Origin: Petrosia ficiformis
Lineage: Eukaryota; Porifera; Demospongiae; Haplosclerida; Petrosiidae
DNA: 64,000 nucleotides
Direction: 5' to 3'
Assembly: GCA_947044365.1 (NCBI GenBank)
Contig: OX345636.1
Coordinates: 27,703,466-27,767,465, forward strand
In this document: piece after piece, positions 32,301 through 42,315 of the stretch
Layout: the number at the start of each line of letters is the position of its first letter
Position numbering within the stretch: the stretch's first letter is position 1
The notes under the pieces: generated by a model
The model's database searches: none
The model's input: only the letters and a program-made list of their open reading frames with translations
What the model was told of the DNA's origin: nothing
Position numbers and translations under genes: made by a program

Positions 32301-33058
32301 ATGTTTTCACCCTGGCTAGAGTATATACAGATAATGGCTATACTGATGTATGGTATTGGGATGGTGGAGTTAGATACTGGAGTTCAGAACATTGCAGCCT
32401 TGTAATTTACTCATCTCTAATAGTTTTTTCTCTTGTAGTATCTTACATTTCTATTCTTCTTCTTGCTAAACCTCTTAGACATTGCTCACTAGCTAACAAA
32501 TATCTTAGGCCTGTTCTTGAAGCTATTCATGCTCCATATAAGGAAGATAAAGAGTATTGGTTTGTCCTTCGTCTGATATTAGTAATAATTCTGTACATTA
32601 TTTATGCTGTGTATAGAGGGAAAGATGAGTTGAAAATTTATGTAGCTTCTACCCCAATAGTGATACTTTTTGTAATAGGACAAGCCTATGTCAAGCCGTT
32701 CAAAAATGGCTTTCTGAATATAATGGACAGTTGGCTTATGTTCATCATCACATTTACCTATGCTACAACATGGTACTATCTTATCACACATCAACTAGAT
32801 GTAACCTTTACTATTAGTGTTGTTAGTGTACTTCTCGTGTTCATTAATTTCCTGTTTATTCTTGTCTGCCATTTATTATGGGTGACTGGTTTATTGTCAA
32901 AGGTAGAGAGAAAAATTATCAGAGCTCGACAAGAGATTGTATATGTCTTCCATAGAGATAACTCAAGGAGACGTTCACTTCAGCCAATAATTGATGATGG
33001 TTCATTTTATGGGTCATGTAAGCATTATAGAGAACCAATTTTAAGCTATTCTGATTAG
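29309..33058 (+). CDS. Intronless beta-helix ectodomain, multi-pass membrane protein (1249 aa)
   Basis: The ATG at 29309 opens a signal peptide (LLLTAIVLSICYVSS). Residues ~25-640 are rich in N-x-S/T sequons and beta-helix rungs (ITIRSSTNSPAVISC, LQGVTFINCG, KGTSGGAIKMKYGS, NQALLGGAIYAD). A Cys-rich part follows: HPCPPGFILTNGICMCS, then CPLGNCVAKPGYF and HREGTLCGKCKNGLSVVFG (~819-840). Hydrophobic segments run from ~849 to ~1190 and include LRPVLEAIHAPYKEDKEYWF, the counterpart of DAFQSCYHDKYRWYSG in the 7475-11821 protein. The cytoplasmic tail is basic (KVERKIIRARQEI, RRRSLQ). It has the same architecture as the minus-strand gene 17.5 kb upstream, but without its recent tandem units and with clear divergence, so an older paralogue. 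Function unknown; a surface receptor is inference. A TIR element starts ~120 bp after the stop. Confidence 0.85.
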   Translation: MTVNHNTLLLTAIVLSICYVSSEVVFINTSREFECFMCNDTYSHPTICLVLNSSVMYNITTNSFCLMSKVDITIRSSTNSPAVISCADAVEIPSPTLGLAFINSSVTLQGVTFINCGMYLNTLPDNIIDMFNSSSLYYNSTHAAALLFIKCTVHLSEVVLTSSYGFALIGINLVDSVIQNVNVSHSSASAIMYNHFNKTVGCGMMIHYLSHTKKEQSKIHEVSFKQNIFFYNYDFQNRSCANKIDLQSASEMVVNAAGLTILYTQHDYRANIFIDNSRFLSNFGGAMMIVHYNSYQGDIVNINNTDFKYNKLLDLHQCYGADVSFNFLSSLETQTSDDMSSLLIIEKTTFHDNLVYPYQKKSFTSGAIYIGIKKNDFVNMTMLLKDIKCRNAVATHTGVCMFAEMLGIYKTGYVSVTLESVDATNNTVSSISPLAGMFTFHGVDCYINGTKEKPSTFRSNFGVVIDATDTNIYLSGNILFDGNKGTSGGAIKMKYGSRLHFMDGLTANFTSNQALLGGAIYADVNNEHEECTFRFQSKFITVFFNNNIATVAGDDIYAFPIFHCQFNDSINSYTPLQAMKLYNQYFYLRPENTVLSFSTKPTKLLLDKTTTSNGEIYTYPGQMVSLNLSALDDLNRFVYSNVKVDIIPEKSDSISRLWLSYEDKVQIVQESSHKNFTHINFTVHTTTVSNRSFDGILILSLSDYPEAKYLVVHIHPCPPGFILTNGICMCSPALYTFAKANSLPMTCSIQTQTFSRSSITVSWAGIIEMEDGINLFGISRSCPLGNCVAKPGYFQSTEEKEMFVTLQTDDETYRTPLCINHREGTLCGKCKNGLSVVFGSQKCMRCSNKWIWTALLQVALGPIVIYLLYALRLTLTIGTLNGIVFYAQAANGGLTGLLIVHSSGDIVLTVAEKLALGFLSFLNLNLGFPLCLYDGMTELWKAGLSLVFPIYLLTIVVVLIILSRYSTWLSNRISDSSVQVLVTVVHLSFSKLLIAIIDVFTLARVYTDNGYTDVWYWDGGVRYWSSEHCSLVIYSSLIVFSLVVSYISILLLAKPLRHCSLANKYLRPVLEAIHAPYKEDKEYWFVLRLILVIILYIIYAVYRGKDELKIYVASTPIVILFVIGQAYVKPFKNGFLNIMDSWLMFIITFTYATTWYYLITHQLDVTFTISVVSVLLVFINFLFILVCHLLWVTGLLSKVERKIIRARQEIVYVFHRDNSRRRSLQPIIDDGSFYGSCKHYREPILSYSD

Positions 33059-33181
33059 GGTGTTTATGTTGTGTATTTGATTATACATAGTGTATTTGTT
33101 TGCTAAACTGTAGAAATCTCATTATTTTTGTTTATAATTGTACAATGAATTACGTAGTATAATAATAATAATTATTATTAA

Positions 33182-33515
33182 TAGCAAAATAACGACCTTC
33201 GGCCGTCATTTCTCTAGGTCCTCGTAAAATCATAATGTGTTATAGTCATGAAATAATCAATGATTAAAAATTATGAAGATGAAAGAGTAATGATGAAGGA
33301 CAGTTTAAGCTAAGCAAGTATAGTATGCTCTAAGCATAGTAGTGTAGTCTGGTCATAACAATAATTAAATTTACATACTACGAATGAATTTAGTCTTGTC
33401 CATGTTTGTCCTCTTCTCTATCTATAATAAGACTATATGTATCCAAAGATCTCCCAAACTCACTCTCGTAGTACATTCTAAGTGTAGTATACTACAGGCT
33501 CATTCGTTTGTCTAT
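33182..33515 (+). repeat. Terminal repeat of satellite-bearing TIR element (second locus)
   Basis: TAGCAAAATAACGACCTTCG and the following ~330 bp match 2231-2615 and the inverse of 6863-7245, including TTTAAGCTAAGCAAGTATAG and CAGGCTCATTCGTTTGTCTA. A ~65-bp segment is missing relative to the first locus. No inverted partner was found downstream, so this copy is incomplete. Confidence 0.85.
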
Positions 33516-33516
33516 C

Positions 33517-33654
33517 TTTACGCATTACGCATTTACGCATTACGCATTTACGCAATTACGCATTTACGATTTACGAAATTACGCAATTACACATTTACGT
33601 AATTACGCAATGACACATTTACGCATTTACGCAATTACGCATTTACGCAATTAC

Positions 33655-33656
<2 letters not shown>
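33517..33656. repeat. 8-bp satellite array (ACGCAWTT)
   Basis: ACGCATTT/ACGCAATT units continue directly from the terminal repeat and stop where the (TTA)n tail of the LINE fragment begins. Confidence 0.9.
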
Positions 33657-33713
<57 letters not shown>

Positions 33714-34320
33714 TTAGCCGAGGTGGGCCCATGAGTCAAAATAAAAAAATAAAAAAACTATTACAAGAAATATATCAATACAAAGTATGACAATAAACAC
33801 AGTAAGACAATCAAGTATTATTGTTTAACAATAAACTCTTGTATACAAATATAAAGAAAATGTATGAACAATAAGGTGTAGAGGAGGACATCACACAAGA
33901 GAATTGAGTGAGGGGAGGTAAGCAGCAAAGGTCTGGGTTGAACTCACACCATTTCTCAAAAAGATCAAGCCTCAAATTGGAATACAATGGGCAGACTATA
34001 ACAAGATGGAACTCATCTTCTAATATCCTTCTCCCTTCTTGATTAAAGCAATATAAACAAATTCTATTATTCAGAGGTATAACAGGGTTGTGGTGTCTGC
34101 CAAGATTGACTTGAAGATTGTGTACCCCAATACGTAATCTTGTTAATGCCACTCTGCATGGTTTGGGCACACCAAATATATAAGATTCCATTGCAAAACA
34201 TTTAAAAAATATATTATAGGTTCGTAACATGTTACCACCAGACCCTCTTTTAGCTGATACTCTTGATAAATCAGATTTCCATATTTCCACAAAACTTTGT
34301 TCTATATTCATTTTAGCCAT
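33657..34320 (-). pseudogene. 5'-truncated LINE insertion (C-terminal fragment with TAA-type tail)
   Basis: The minus-strand frame 33811-34320 encodes the end of a LINE ORF2: RLRIGVHNLQVNLGRHHN and the zinc knuckle CLYCFNQEGRR...EDEFHLVIVC, found after the RT domain in CR1/jockey-like proteins (from memory). A short 3' UTR is followed by (TAA)n read on the minus strand (plus strand 33657-33712). The insertion is flanked on both sides by ACGCAWTT satellite, and the open frame begins right at the satellite edge. So it is a truncated copy inserted in the array, with no RT part and no function. Confidence 0.7.
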
Positions 34321-34474
34321 ATTTACGCAATTACGTATTTACACAATTACGATTTAGGCAATTACGTATTTATAGGCAATTATGACAATTTACGCATTTA
34401 CGCATTTATGCAATTACGCATTTACGCAATTACGTATTTACGCAATTACGCAAATTTACGCAATTACGCATTTA
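34321..34474. repeat. 8-bp satellite array (ACGCAWTT)
   Basis: The array resumes after the LINE fragment with degenerate units (ACGTATTT, ACACAATT, ACGCAAATTT). It ends where an (AAAT)n/(AAT)n tract begins. Confidence 0.9.
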
Positions 34475-34483
34475 AATCATAAT

Positions 34484-35450
34484 AAATAAATAAATAAATA
34501 AATAAATAGATAAAGAGATAAATAAATAAAATAAAATAATAATAATAATAATAATAATGGACATGTACATAGCTAGGTATTAAGAAGTCAGTTAATTAAA
34601 TGACCTTCGGCAAGCTGAAGGTCAATCGGGTATTCATTGGCTGGATGGTGTCGGGATGATCTAGCTCCCCTAATAGACATAATAGAGGCTCTCAAGAGTG
34701 CAAAACTTAGTCGGCATCTTATCCAATTTAAAGTCACAGCATAGGAGGCTTCTCTTTTTTCAGCTATCATTGATGCAAGTCTTTTGTAAAATGTTGTTGC
34801 AGCACGTCCCATTCCACCTGTTGTGGACAACACCAGTGGTGTGAAAGTTGCATGTTCAATCTCCCGCACTCGCTGATCGTATTGCCTTCTCTTTTCTTGC
34901 TCATGCTTGCGATATATAGACGAAAGGGAACCGTGACGATTTGATTGGGCGCTAGGGTTGAATACCCTTACATCAACAAATGCCTTTTCAAATCTGCCCC
35001 CCCAGAATCCATACATTGCAACATCAAGTCGAGCACTGTCTTCAGTGATGGCAGAGCGGTAAGACAGGGACTCGCCTGAAAGCGGTTGCAGGTGGGGTTC
35101 AGTTGTCACTCCATGACAAACTTCAGTCAGCAGCATGGCAGTGATATCTCTCACTTCATTATGTCTCACTGCTGGGAAGCCTCCTGTTTTGCATGTCAGA
35201 GCATGTTCAACATTGAATGGATATCCACAGCTACAGTGAGATGGCAAATTCTGTAGAGGCCAACCATATCTGAGGGAGAGGCTGTCTCTGAAAGCAGCTT
35301 TTGGCAAAGCAAAGCCATGCTCAATGATGGGGAGTGCTGTAAGCCAGGTGGAGGCTCCCTTTTCCTGGGAGAGTTCGATAGAACGTTGGAGAGGGATCGA
35401 TAGATTACGTTGGAGTTCTTTCGCATCTTCCTGATGCGAAAGAACTCCAA
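34484..35450 (-). pseudogene. Second R2-like RT/endonuclease element, 5'-truncated
   Basis: Encodes only the C-terminal part. The region upstream of 35307 stays open without an ATG (EKGASTWLTALPIIEHGFAL). Then come AFRDSLSLRYGWPLQNLPSH, the zinc knuckle CSCGYPFNVEHALTC, RHNEVRDITAMLLTEVCHG, ARLDVAMYGFWGG, DVRVFNPSAQSNRHGS and RRQYDQRVREIEHATFTPL. It is collinear with 4950-5862 of the first element and intact where that copy has its stop. On the minus strand the 3' end runs into (ATT)n and (TTTA)n (34484-34557), a simple-repeat tail, and then into satellite. Confidence 0.85.
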
Positions 35451-35452
35451 CG
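35408..35452. repeat. Perfect 20-bp hairpin at the truncation point
   Basis: CGTTGGAGTTCTTTCGCATC, a 5-base loop (TTCCT), then the exact complement. The inner arm is element coding sequence (DAKELQR) and the outer arm is its inverted copy, so the inversion sits exactly where homology to the full-length element stops. Confidence 0.95.
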
Positions 35453-36808
35453 CCCGCCCTCTGATGTTACTTCGAAGTTAGCTTAGGGTACTTTAAAAGG
35501 AGATCAGAATGGGATTTTGATGTATGTGTGGCATATATATAGACTTGCTTTTTAGCTAGTTCTAGTGAGAGAGAAAGTCATGTTGGGAGAATAAGAGAAG
35601 AATACCGTTTCGCTTGGAAACTTGAGTGGATGCTGTGCTTGCAGTAATTGGTAAGCAAGGTTGAGGTGAGTGTTAGATTGCTCCAGGAGGTCCAGAAAGT
35701 TGCAAAAAGCTGCATTCAGTTGCATCTGTGATGCTGAGCCACACCTCACCATTATATGCTTGATCAAGGTGGGTATGGTTATAATAATTTCGAATATGCA
35801 AAACTGAAAGAGATAATAGGAATTTAGATTTTCCGTAGAAAACAGCATTCACAGATTGAATTAGTGAGTGAATCATAGTAACTAGCAAAATAACGGCCTT
35901 TGGCTGTCATTTCACTACATCCTCGTAAAGTTATTATGTATTATAAATCAATGATTAAAAGTTCTTAGAAATTATGAAGATGAAAGAGTAATGATGAATA
36001 ACAAAAATGCAGAATAAACAACAATGCACAGATGCTCATCTGAAAAGTCTCATACTTCCATTGACCAAAAACGCCAGAAATGTCATCATCATCTTTTTAT
36101 ACCTCCATTGGCCAACTTAAAGCAGCTCTGTCAGAATTATCTCTATTCCTTTGTTCTTTTCTCTATTAATAGTAAGATATTTCTCTATATTGGCTTATTA
36201 TATCAGTTAGTGTTTTTTGTTTCCATCTATGTCCCTCTCTCTCTCTTTCTCTATCCAAAGATCTCCTGAACACTCTTTCTACTACGGTCTCCAAAGCTTT
36301 TCTCTCTCCTTGCCTAATTCTATAGCTGATTCTTGTCCATCTTTCTGACTTGAAAATTAGACGTTGACAGGTGTGCATTGACGTGACTTTTTCTTTCGCT
36401 CTTTATCTCCTATATACTCTGTTCCATCTTCTTTGTACTTGTCTTTTCTGTTCTAAACACCTCTTTCTTTGCCTGACTCTTTCATCTTATCACTCTGTGT
36501 CATCTTGGAGGTTTCAACTTTATTCCTTTCTTCTTTTCATTATATATAATTATATATATATATATATAATATATATATATCATGATGAAGCCACACTTCA
36601 AAGCTTCTCACTGGGATATAAATGTGATACATTGCACTCAGTGCATGTATAACCCTTTGATGTTTGATACATGCACTGTGGTTAGTTAACACCTTTGAAG
36701 CCATCATAAGTGAGTAAATGAACAACATAATAAGATGATTATTGAACCTGATAAAACAGAGTATTATAAAGAAAAAAAAATAAGTGGAAAGGAATAAATG
36801 AAAAATGT
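35453..36808. other. Repeat debris: TIR tip and pyrimidine-rich block
   Basis: At 35882 ACTAGCAAAATAACGGCCTT starts another copy of the TIR tip (homology to ~36000). At 36235-36375 CTCTTTCTCTATCCAAAGAT and GGTCTCCAAAGCTTTTCTC, ending AAAATTAGACGTTGACAGG, match the inverse of 1135-1320. A TA microsatellite lies at 36540-36580. Open frames here are composition artefacts. Confidence 0.6.
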
Positions 36809-37186
36809 CTAATTCTTGTTCTTCAAAGGAATAAATCCACTGTTAGTGTCAAGTGGAAACTGGCAATAGTCTTCATCAGATGGGCATCCTCGTGGAGTAC
36901 AGGTGCTGGGCTGTGGATATGAAGGGTTGTTGCTTCGCATGTATCTCAGAATTCCTGTTAAAATAAAATATAAAGTTCTTGACGGATACTCTTCACCGTT
37001 TTGTGCCCTAGTTTCTGATATAAATACACACAACCATCTATTAAGCAAATCAGCAATACAGGAGGGAGACAGGACTTCTTCTGGGCAAAGATTATCATCG
37101 GTAGCATCTCTATTGTGAGCAGCAAACCAGTCAGTAAAATTTTTAATTTCCCAACAAATGTTATTTGGCACTTGTGGCAATGTCAT
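36809..37186 (-). pseudogene. Crypton-like (KIAA1958/ZMYM/QRICH1-type) fragment, N-terminal part
   Basis: The 125-aa frame contains ICWEIKNFTDWFAAHNRDA, then LLNRWLCVFISETRAQNGEE and YPSRTLYFILTGILRYMRS. This is the conserved N-terminal helical block of the domesticated Crypton tyrosine-recombinase family (vertebrate ZMYM2, QRICH1 and KIAA1958, from memory). The rest of the recombinase does not follow in frame. The plus-strand fragment at 43105-43308 carries the next block of the same family. Likely dead transposon sequence. Confidence 0.6.
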
Positions 37187-37444
37187 CTCCCTTAATTCCT
37201 CTTTGGAAGTCTTTTTAAAGAAAGCGACAGTTTCGTTTTACCAGATGTAGACTTTGCTTCTTCCATCTCTTCAAGTCCTTGCCTAACTATTTAAGCCTTG
37301 TAGTACTGTACGTTCTGACCATGCACAGTGTCCCACTCGTGCTGTATCACATTTATAATGTATGATCAAAACTAATGCTTTCTCCAATAGGGATGCTTGT
37401 CATTTCTCTCAGATATAATTCTTCTTGCTGTAGGAATCTAGCCA

Positions 37445-37936
37445 TCAAGCATTTTGATAATACATCATTGCTGGGTGATTTTGACATTGGAGAGCTCCAA
37501 AAATCATTGCTGTAAGTCTGATGAGGTTATGAACATAAATTTCTATAAATTTCGAGCATTTCTTGCTGTCTTGCATATGACTCCCATCGCCTTTCAAGTA
37601 TGATTGACTCCATATTGTAAAAGTTAATTCCTCGCCTGCACAATGTTGTGCAAATACCACTCTAGTAAAACCAGTGCGGTGTAGTAATAGGAAGGGCATC
37701 ATATCTGCTGATGGAAATGACTTCAAAATTATGTCATCATGTGCTACCATCTTATCACATACATACACAATACTGACTAATACTACAATATTATCAACTC
37801 CCTGAAGAATACGTGGTTGTTTTGATTCAGAAGAGTAATCATTCCAGTACCGTTCATTCATGAACATTCCACAATGGGGACATTTTATTGACCCAGGAGG
37901 AACAATGTCTGGGTGAAACAAAAAAAGCACCACCAT
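37445..37936 (-). pseudogene. Transposon-like zinc-knuckle protein fragment
   Basis: Contains PPGSIKCPHCGMFMNERYWN, then SKQPRILQGVDNIVVLVSIV, then VAHDDIILKSFP and MPFLLLHRTGFTRVVF. I recall this combination from multi-copy uncharacterised transposon proteins in sponges and corals. After RTGFTR the usual continuation is lost and the frame ends. Catalytic role unknown to me. Confidence 0.45.
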
Positions 37937-37974
37937 GCTATATCCGACCGGTCAGTTGCACACAGTATTTTTGA

Positions 37975-38170
37975 TAAGCTCATATGGCACACCATTGGCC
38001 CATAGAGCTTCTTATTTGGCACTGCCAGTGGTGCAGTTAATTATGATGATATTGTCACTAACAGCATTAACTCTTAATTGATTGGCTCAAGATGTATTCT
38101 CAATGGCGCAAATACTAACCATTTTTGAGCCAATTTTGCCCAAGCTTCAAAAGTTATCAAAACCTCTGGT
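37975..38170. repeat. Interspersed repeat, copy 1 (partner at 57547-57770)
   Basis: GATAAGCTCATATGGCACAC, then AAGATGTATTCTCAATGGCG and CCCAAGCTTCAAAAGTTATC recur at 57547-57770 with ~90% identity. The end contains a short inverted pair (GGCTCAAGATG / TTTGAGCCAA). Non-coding. Confidence 0.8.
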
Positions 38171-38269
38171 TGCACATATTGGGAGATGTTACTCTCCTGA
38201 GAGAGTGTGTCCTATGATGCATAGGACTTCCTGGTATGGCGACCTTACACTCCAGAGAGTGGTGTAATG

Positions 38270-40270
38270 AGTATGACTCAACCGTGAGTAGGGAGACCAT
38301 GCAAGCCCTTCAGAAAGGGCAATATCTGTAACAGGGAGCTTCCAGGCGGGCTGTGGGAGTGTGTATGAAGGGTGGAGGGAACAATAGAGACAGGCTGGTA
38401 GTAAAGAAGTAGAGAAACAGAGAGAGAGAATGAGAAGGAGACAGAGAGACAGAAACAGAGGGAGAGAGAGACAGAGACAGAAAGAGGGAGGGAGGGAGTA
38501 ACAAGCCTGTGATGGGTGTTTAACGAGTAAAGTGAATGGGTGGTGGTTGCCAAAATGTGGGTGCTTGAAATATCAACGTGTGTCACATACCTAAATCTCT
38601 GAGGGCCTGCTGGTAGTTGGGGGACAATGAACTAAATTACACTAGCCCCAAGTGGAGAAAGACTGTGAATGGTTCTAATTGAACAGCAGCCCGAATTGTC
38701 ACCAACACTGACTCTAGTGAAAATGCTGTAGGGGTTGGGGTAGTTGAGGATGACAAAGAGATTGATGAGTTAGTTGAACAAAAGTGAGATGCTGCTTCCT
38801 TGTTGCAATTTCATCAGATAGAATTGAGAGACAAACTGATCTCCAGCAGTAGTCACAGCATGATGTACAAACACTGTCATATGCATACATACATATATAC
38901 ATACATACATACATACTCAGAAGAAACTCCAATGAGAGCTTTAGCAATAGCTGAGGTTAATACTAATAGAGTCCTCTATAACTAGCAATAGCTGAGATAA
39001 TGCTAGTAAAGTCCTGATATTAATTAATAGCTTGATACAAGTGAAAATGTAGTTATGGCTTACTTCATAAAAGTTTCACTAATTAATCTCTTACCTTTCC
39101 ATTGATACCTTTGGAGACATTTATAATTGGGTCTTTCTCAGCTCTGAGAAAACCAGGCTTATGGATTAAAATTTCGAAAAGGATTTTTTTTTGTTTGTTT
39201 TACTTCGCATTAAATTAGCTCTAGAAAGGTATATCCTTCATCCCAATCGAGACAAAGCCACAACAATCAAGTAACTATCAAAGTCATTAATCTTCCATTT
39301 TGGTCACATATAGCTATAATATATGCAGTATAGTTTTGTGGGGTAGAGGCTTCCATGAAGCTGTATAATGTCAGTATAGGTATAACACTAAAGCTGTTAG
39401 AAAATGAGATTCATGAGATTGTTGGTATGTGACAATTTAATATGTAGATAGCACTTCTCAGAAGTTAAAGAATCTTACTTTATTGTTGTTGACATAGTTT
39501 TTGTTGTTGTCATAGTTATTGTTGTTGTGGTTAGCTCAGTGATGTGCTTTGATAAATTGAAAAATAATTTGGAAAGAGAACACATTTACACATTGTCAAT
39601 CAATATCACAGTAATGTTATAATAAAATCCTCTCTTTATAAATGTAAATTAAAAAGAAATGAAAGAACATGTAGAGAAATTAAAACAAAAAAGCATGCAA
39701 ATTAGATTGGGAAGGTATCAAAACCGAAAAGCACACAAACAAGATCGGGATGGTACCCAGTCAGCAACAAAATTATACTAACCACTTCCATATAACAACC
39801 CTATATAAAATAAGTACTTCTACTTTGTCTTTTGCTCTTTATCAACATACAGGTGTATGTTGATATAGAGCAAAAGACAAAGTAGAAGTACTCTTTGCTT
39901 TTTAACTATAATCTCTCAGTAGAGTAGGTGAACATGTATTTCTATAATTATATAGAAAACGTCTATAGACATAAAAGTTCTATCCTTGAAGATGTTATAG
40001 CTATGGAAAAGCTTATGATACAAAATTAGGTAGATATATACAGCGGCGATCAGCAGTAACTACCATTTAACTTCTTAGTCTGATTTCAGTGAAGCATGAC
40101 TTACAGAACTGAATTAAAAAATTGTACTTAGTACAAGTTTATCAGTCAAGGATCGGAGGAGAGAAAGTTATTAAATATGGTTAGAAAAATTTTGACATAA
40201 AAATTCTTTGGAACAGGTATAGTTAAGTAATATTATTAATTATACACATTCTAATTAATGTTACAATAAT
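38270..40270. other. Intergenic with purine-rich tract, no gene recognised
   Basis: At 38405-38495 there is a GAGA/GGGA-rich tract whose antisense translation gives Ser/Leu low-complexity frames. From 39480 to 39535 there is a GTTGTTGTT run. Otherwise AT-rich without coding features. Confidence 0.5.
39813..39892. repeat. 80-bp near-perfect hairpin
   Basis: AGTACTTCTACTTTGTCTTT followed by TGCTCTTTATCAACATA, then the near-exact complement after a very short loop (CAGG). One mismatch region is visible (CTTTATC versus GATATAG). A fold-back element, or possibly a small-RNA-type hairpin. Confidence 0.85.
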
Positions 40271-40275
40271 TTAAG

Positions 40276-41332
40276 GTGATAAACAAACACTTCTAAATTT
40301 GGAGGCTGCAGTAGAGAAAGAAATGAAGGTAGAGAAAGAGGATTTGAAGATAAAAGAGAAGAAGACAGAACAAGAGAAAAGAAAGAAACAAAAGAAGAAA
40401 CAGAAAAGGTATATATACATACATGTAGTTATAGACAAATTCTTTATGCAAATTATCCACCTAAAAAAAATATAAAGGTATATCAATCCATATATATAAT
40501 ATTATATTCATTACAAATTTGAATTACCAGACTTCGTAATAATAGATGTGGGAACGCCTCCTTACACATTGAACTCTGTTGTAACTATACTGGTTGATGA
40601 TATAAATTGGTCTATAAATTACTCTTACTCCAATTATGTAGGGTCCTTCTGCTGAAAAAGACAAAAGTCTTGACGGAGAAAACTCCACACCTGCTTTAAG
40701 TATACTGTTGTAGTTGTATGCTGTCTTTTATTCATGTACATGCTCAGATTAGTGATGAAGTTGTTCCCACAATGAATGACTTGCAATTCTTAAAGAGGAT
40801 CAATGAAGGAAAAACCTCCACACCTGCTGTAAGTATACTACATCATTGTATGCCTATTGAATACATTATACATATTATTATTATATGTTGGCCCTTTCTA
40901 CCTTATGTGGTGCTAGTTTGGTAAGTGATGATGTCCCAACACCGAATGTAACACATTTTTTAAAACAGGTTAGTTGAGGTATTAAGGTACATGTGGAAAT
41001 GTATTCATGGGCAAAACATATACATGTAGGCAGCATCAATTACGTATACTTTTACTTTCTTGTTTTAGGGTCCATGTGATTGCAGTTTAAAATTAGATGA
41101 AATTTTAATAAAACTCACCAACATCGAAGAGTGGATATATTCATTCAAACAGCAACTGCCCCAATCACAACCATGTGTACAACTACCACTCCTGGAAGCA
41201 TCTACACCATCCATTATACAAATACCTGCACAATTAAAAAAGATATATCCACTCTCTGGAGATGATACCATGGACATGTATATGGACAAATTGTTGGGAG
41301 ACTTACCGGACCTGTCACCATATTCCCCCTAG
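40276..41332 (+). CDS. Small unrecognised gene, charged coil and acidic C-terminus, model incomplete
   Basis: Firm parts: exon 40748-40828 (after GCTCAG, before GTAAGT; ISDEVVPTMNDLQFLKRINE then GKTSTPA) joins in phase 0 to the last exon 41069-41332 (after TTTTAG; CDCSLKLDEILIKLTNIEEW, ending DMYMDKLLGDLPDLSPYSP). An upstream exon 40276-40408 encodes a very basic coil-like stretch (EKEMKVEKEDLKIKEKK, EQEKRKKQKKKQKR). It may continue into 40531-40592 (RLRNNRCGNASL). The stretch 40642-40695 (PSAEKDKSLDGENSTPA) resembles exon 40748-40828 but has TTAAGTATAC where a GTAAGTATAC donor should be. No family recognised. The basic-coil-plus-acidic-tail layout would suit a nuclear protein, which is a guess. 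The 5' end was not found. Confidence 0.5.
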
Positions 41333-42315
41333 GCGTCCACTGAACACATACACATGTAAATCAGGAGTCCACTGAATACATAAATCAGGTGAAATTGTTT
41401 CATATAAAAAATAAAAGCTGTTCTAGAAAGAACTTCACAGCTAATTTAGTCAAACAACTTTTCAGTGAGAAGACATTGAAAAATTCCAACGTCAGAGGAG
41501 TGTTGGGGAAAACCCAACTTGACCCATTTAAATTGTAAACTTAGACATGATTTGCATTGTATTTGAGAATAATCCAGTGTATTAACTAATGTAGAGATAA
41601 CGTTCAGATGGTATTGGTCTAACAATTGTGCATGTTATTGGTGATCTCTTATTGTTCATGACCATTGCATCCTTAATTGGAAGTGAATGTTATTATGAAT
41701 AATGTAAAAAGACACACAACACCTTACAATTATGCATCCACTTTATTCATTAGCAGCTCTTTCAAAATAGCAACAGAACAAGGTGTCAAACATGTGGACT
41801 ACTTATTAAAATAGCAAACAGTGAATTGAAGAGAATAATGCCAACTGAGAATAGTTTGTACATAATCGCAATTCGTAATAATTATATACAATTTTGTACA
41901 ACTATAACTATAATCAAGAACTCAAATTATTTGAGAATGCCCTCACACTTTGCACTTGCCATTTAATTATTAGTAAAACAATGGTTATTAATGAAAGTCG
42001 ATTGAAAATGTCTGATAAAACAGGAAAGTAATATGTACATAAAGATGTTTCAGTCACCATTACACAAGTTGAGTAAAGATTAACAAAAAGTAGCATCTAT
42101 CAGGTCCATAAAATTATATAAGAAACCATACACCTTTCCATTTACTCACATATCACAGCCACAAGTTATTGGAAATTAAAAGTATTGAAAAAAAAACAGA
42201 GTAAGAAAAAAATAGTGCTTTATTGGATGGATGAATGATGTATGTAGGATGAAAGTTTAAGGAATTGGGAAAGATTTTTAGTTACAAAAGTATGAATAAG
42301 AAAATTATAAAATGA
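41333..42315. other. Gap between convergent genes
   Basis: Holds the 3' UTRs of the 40.3-kb plus-strand gene and of the TCF gene on the minus strand. No repeats or frames of note. Confidence 0.5.

Noticed and set aside
36166..36378. Arg/Glu-rich minus-strand frame
   Set aside because: Antisense of the CTCTTTCTC-rich transposon block; the same block at 1200-1330 is non-coding.
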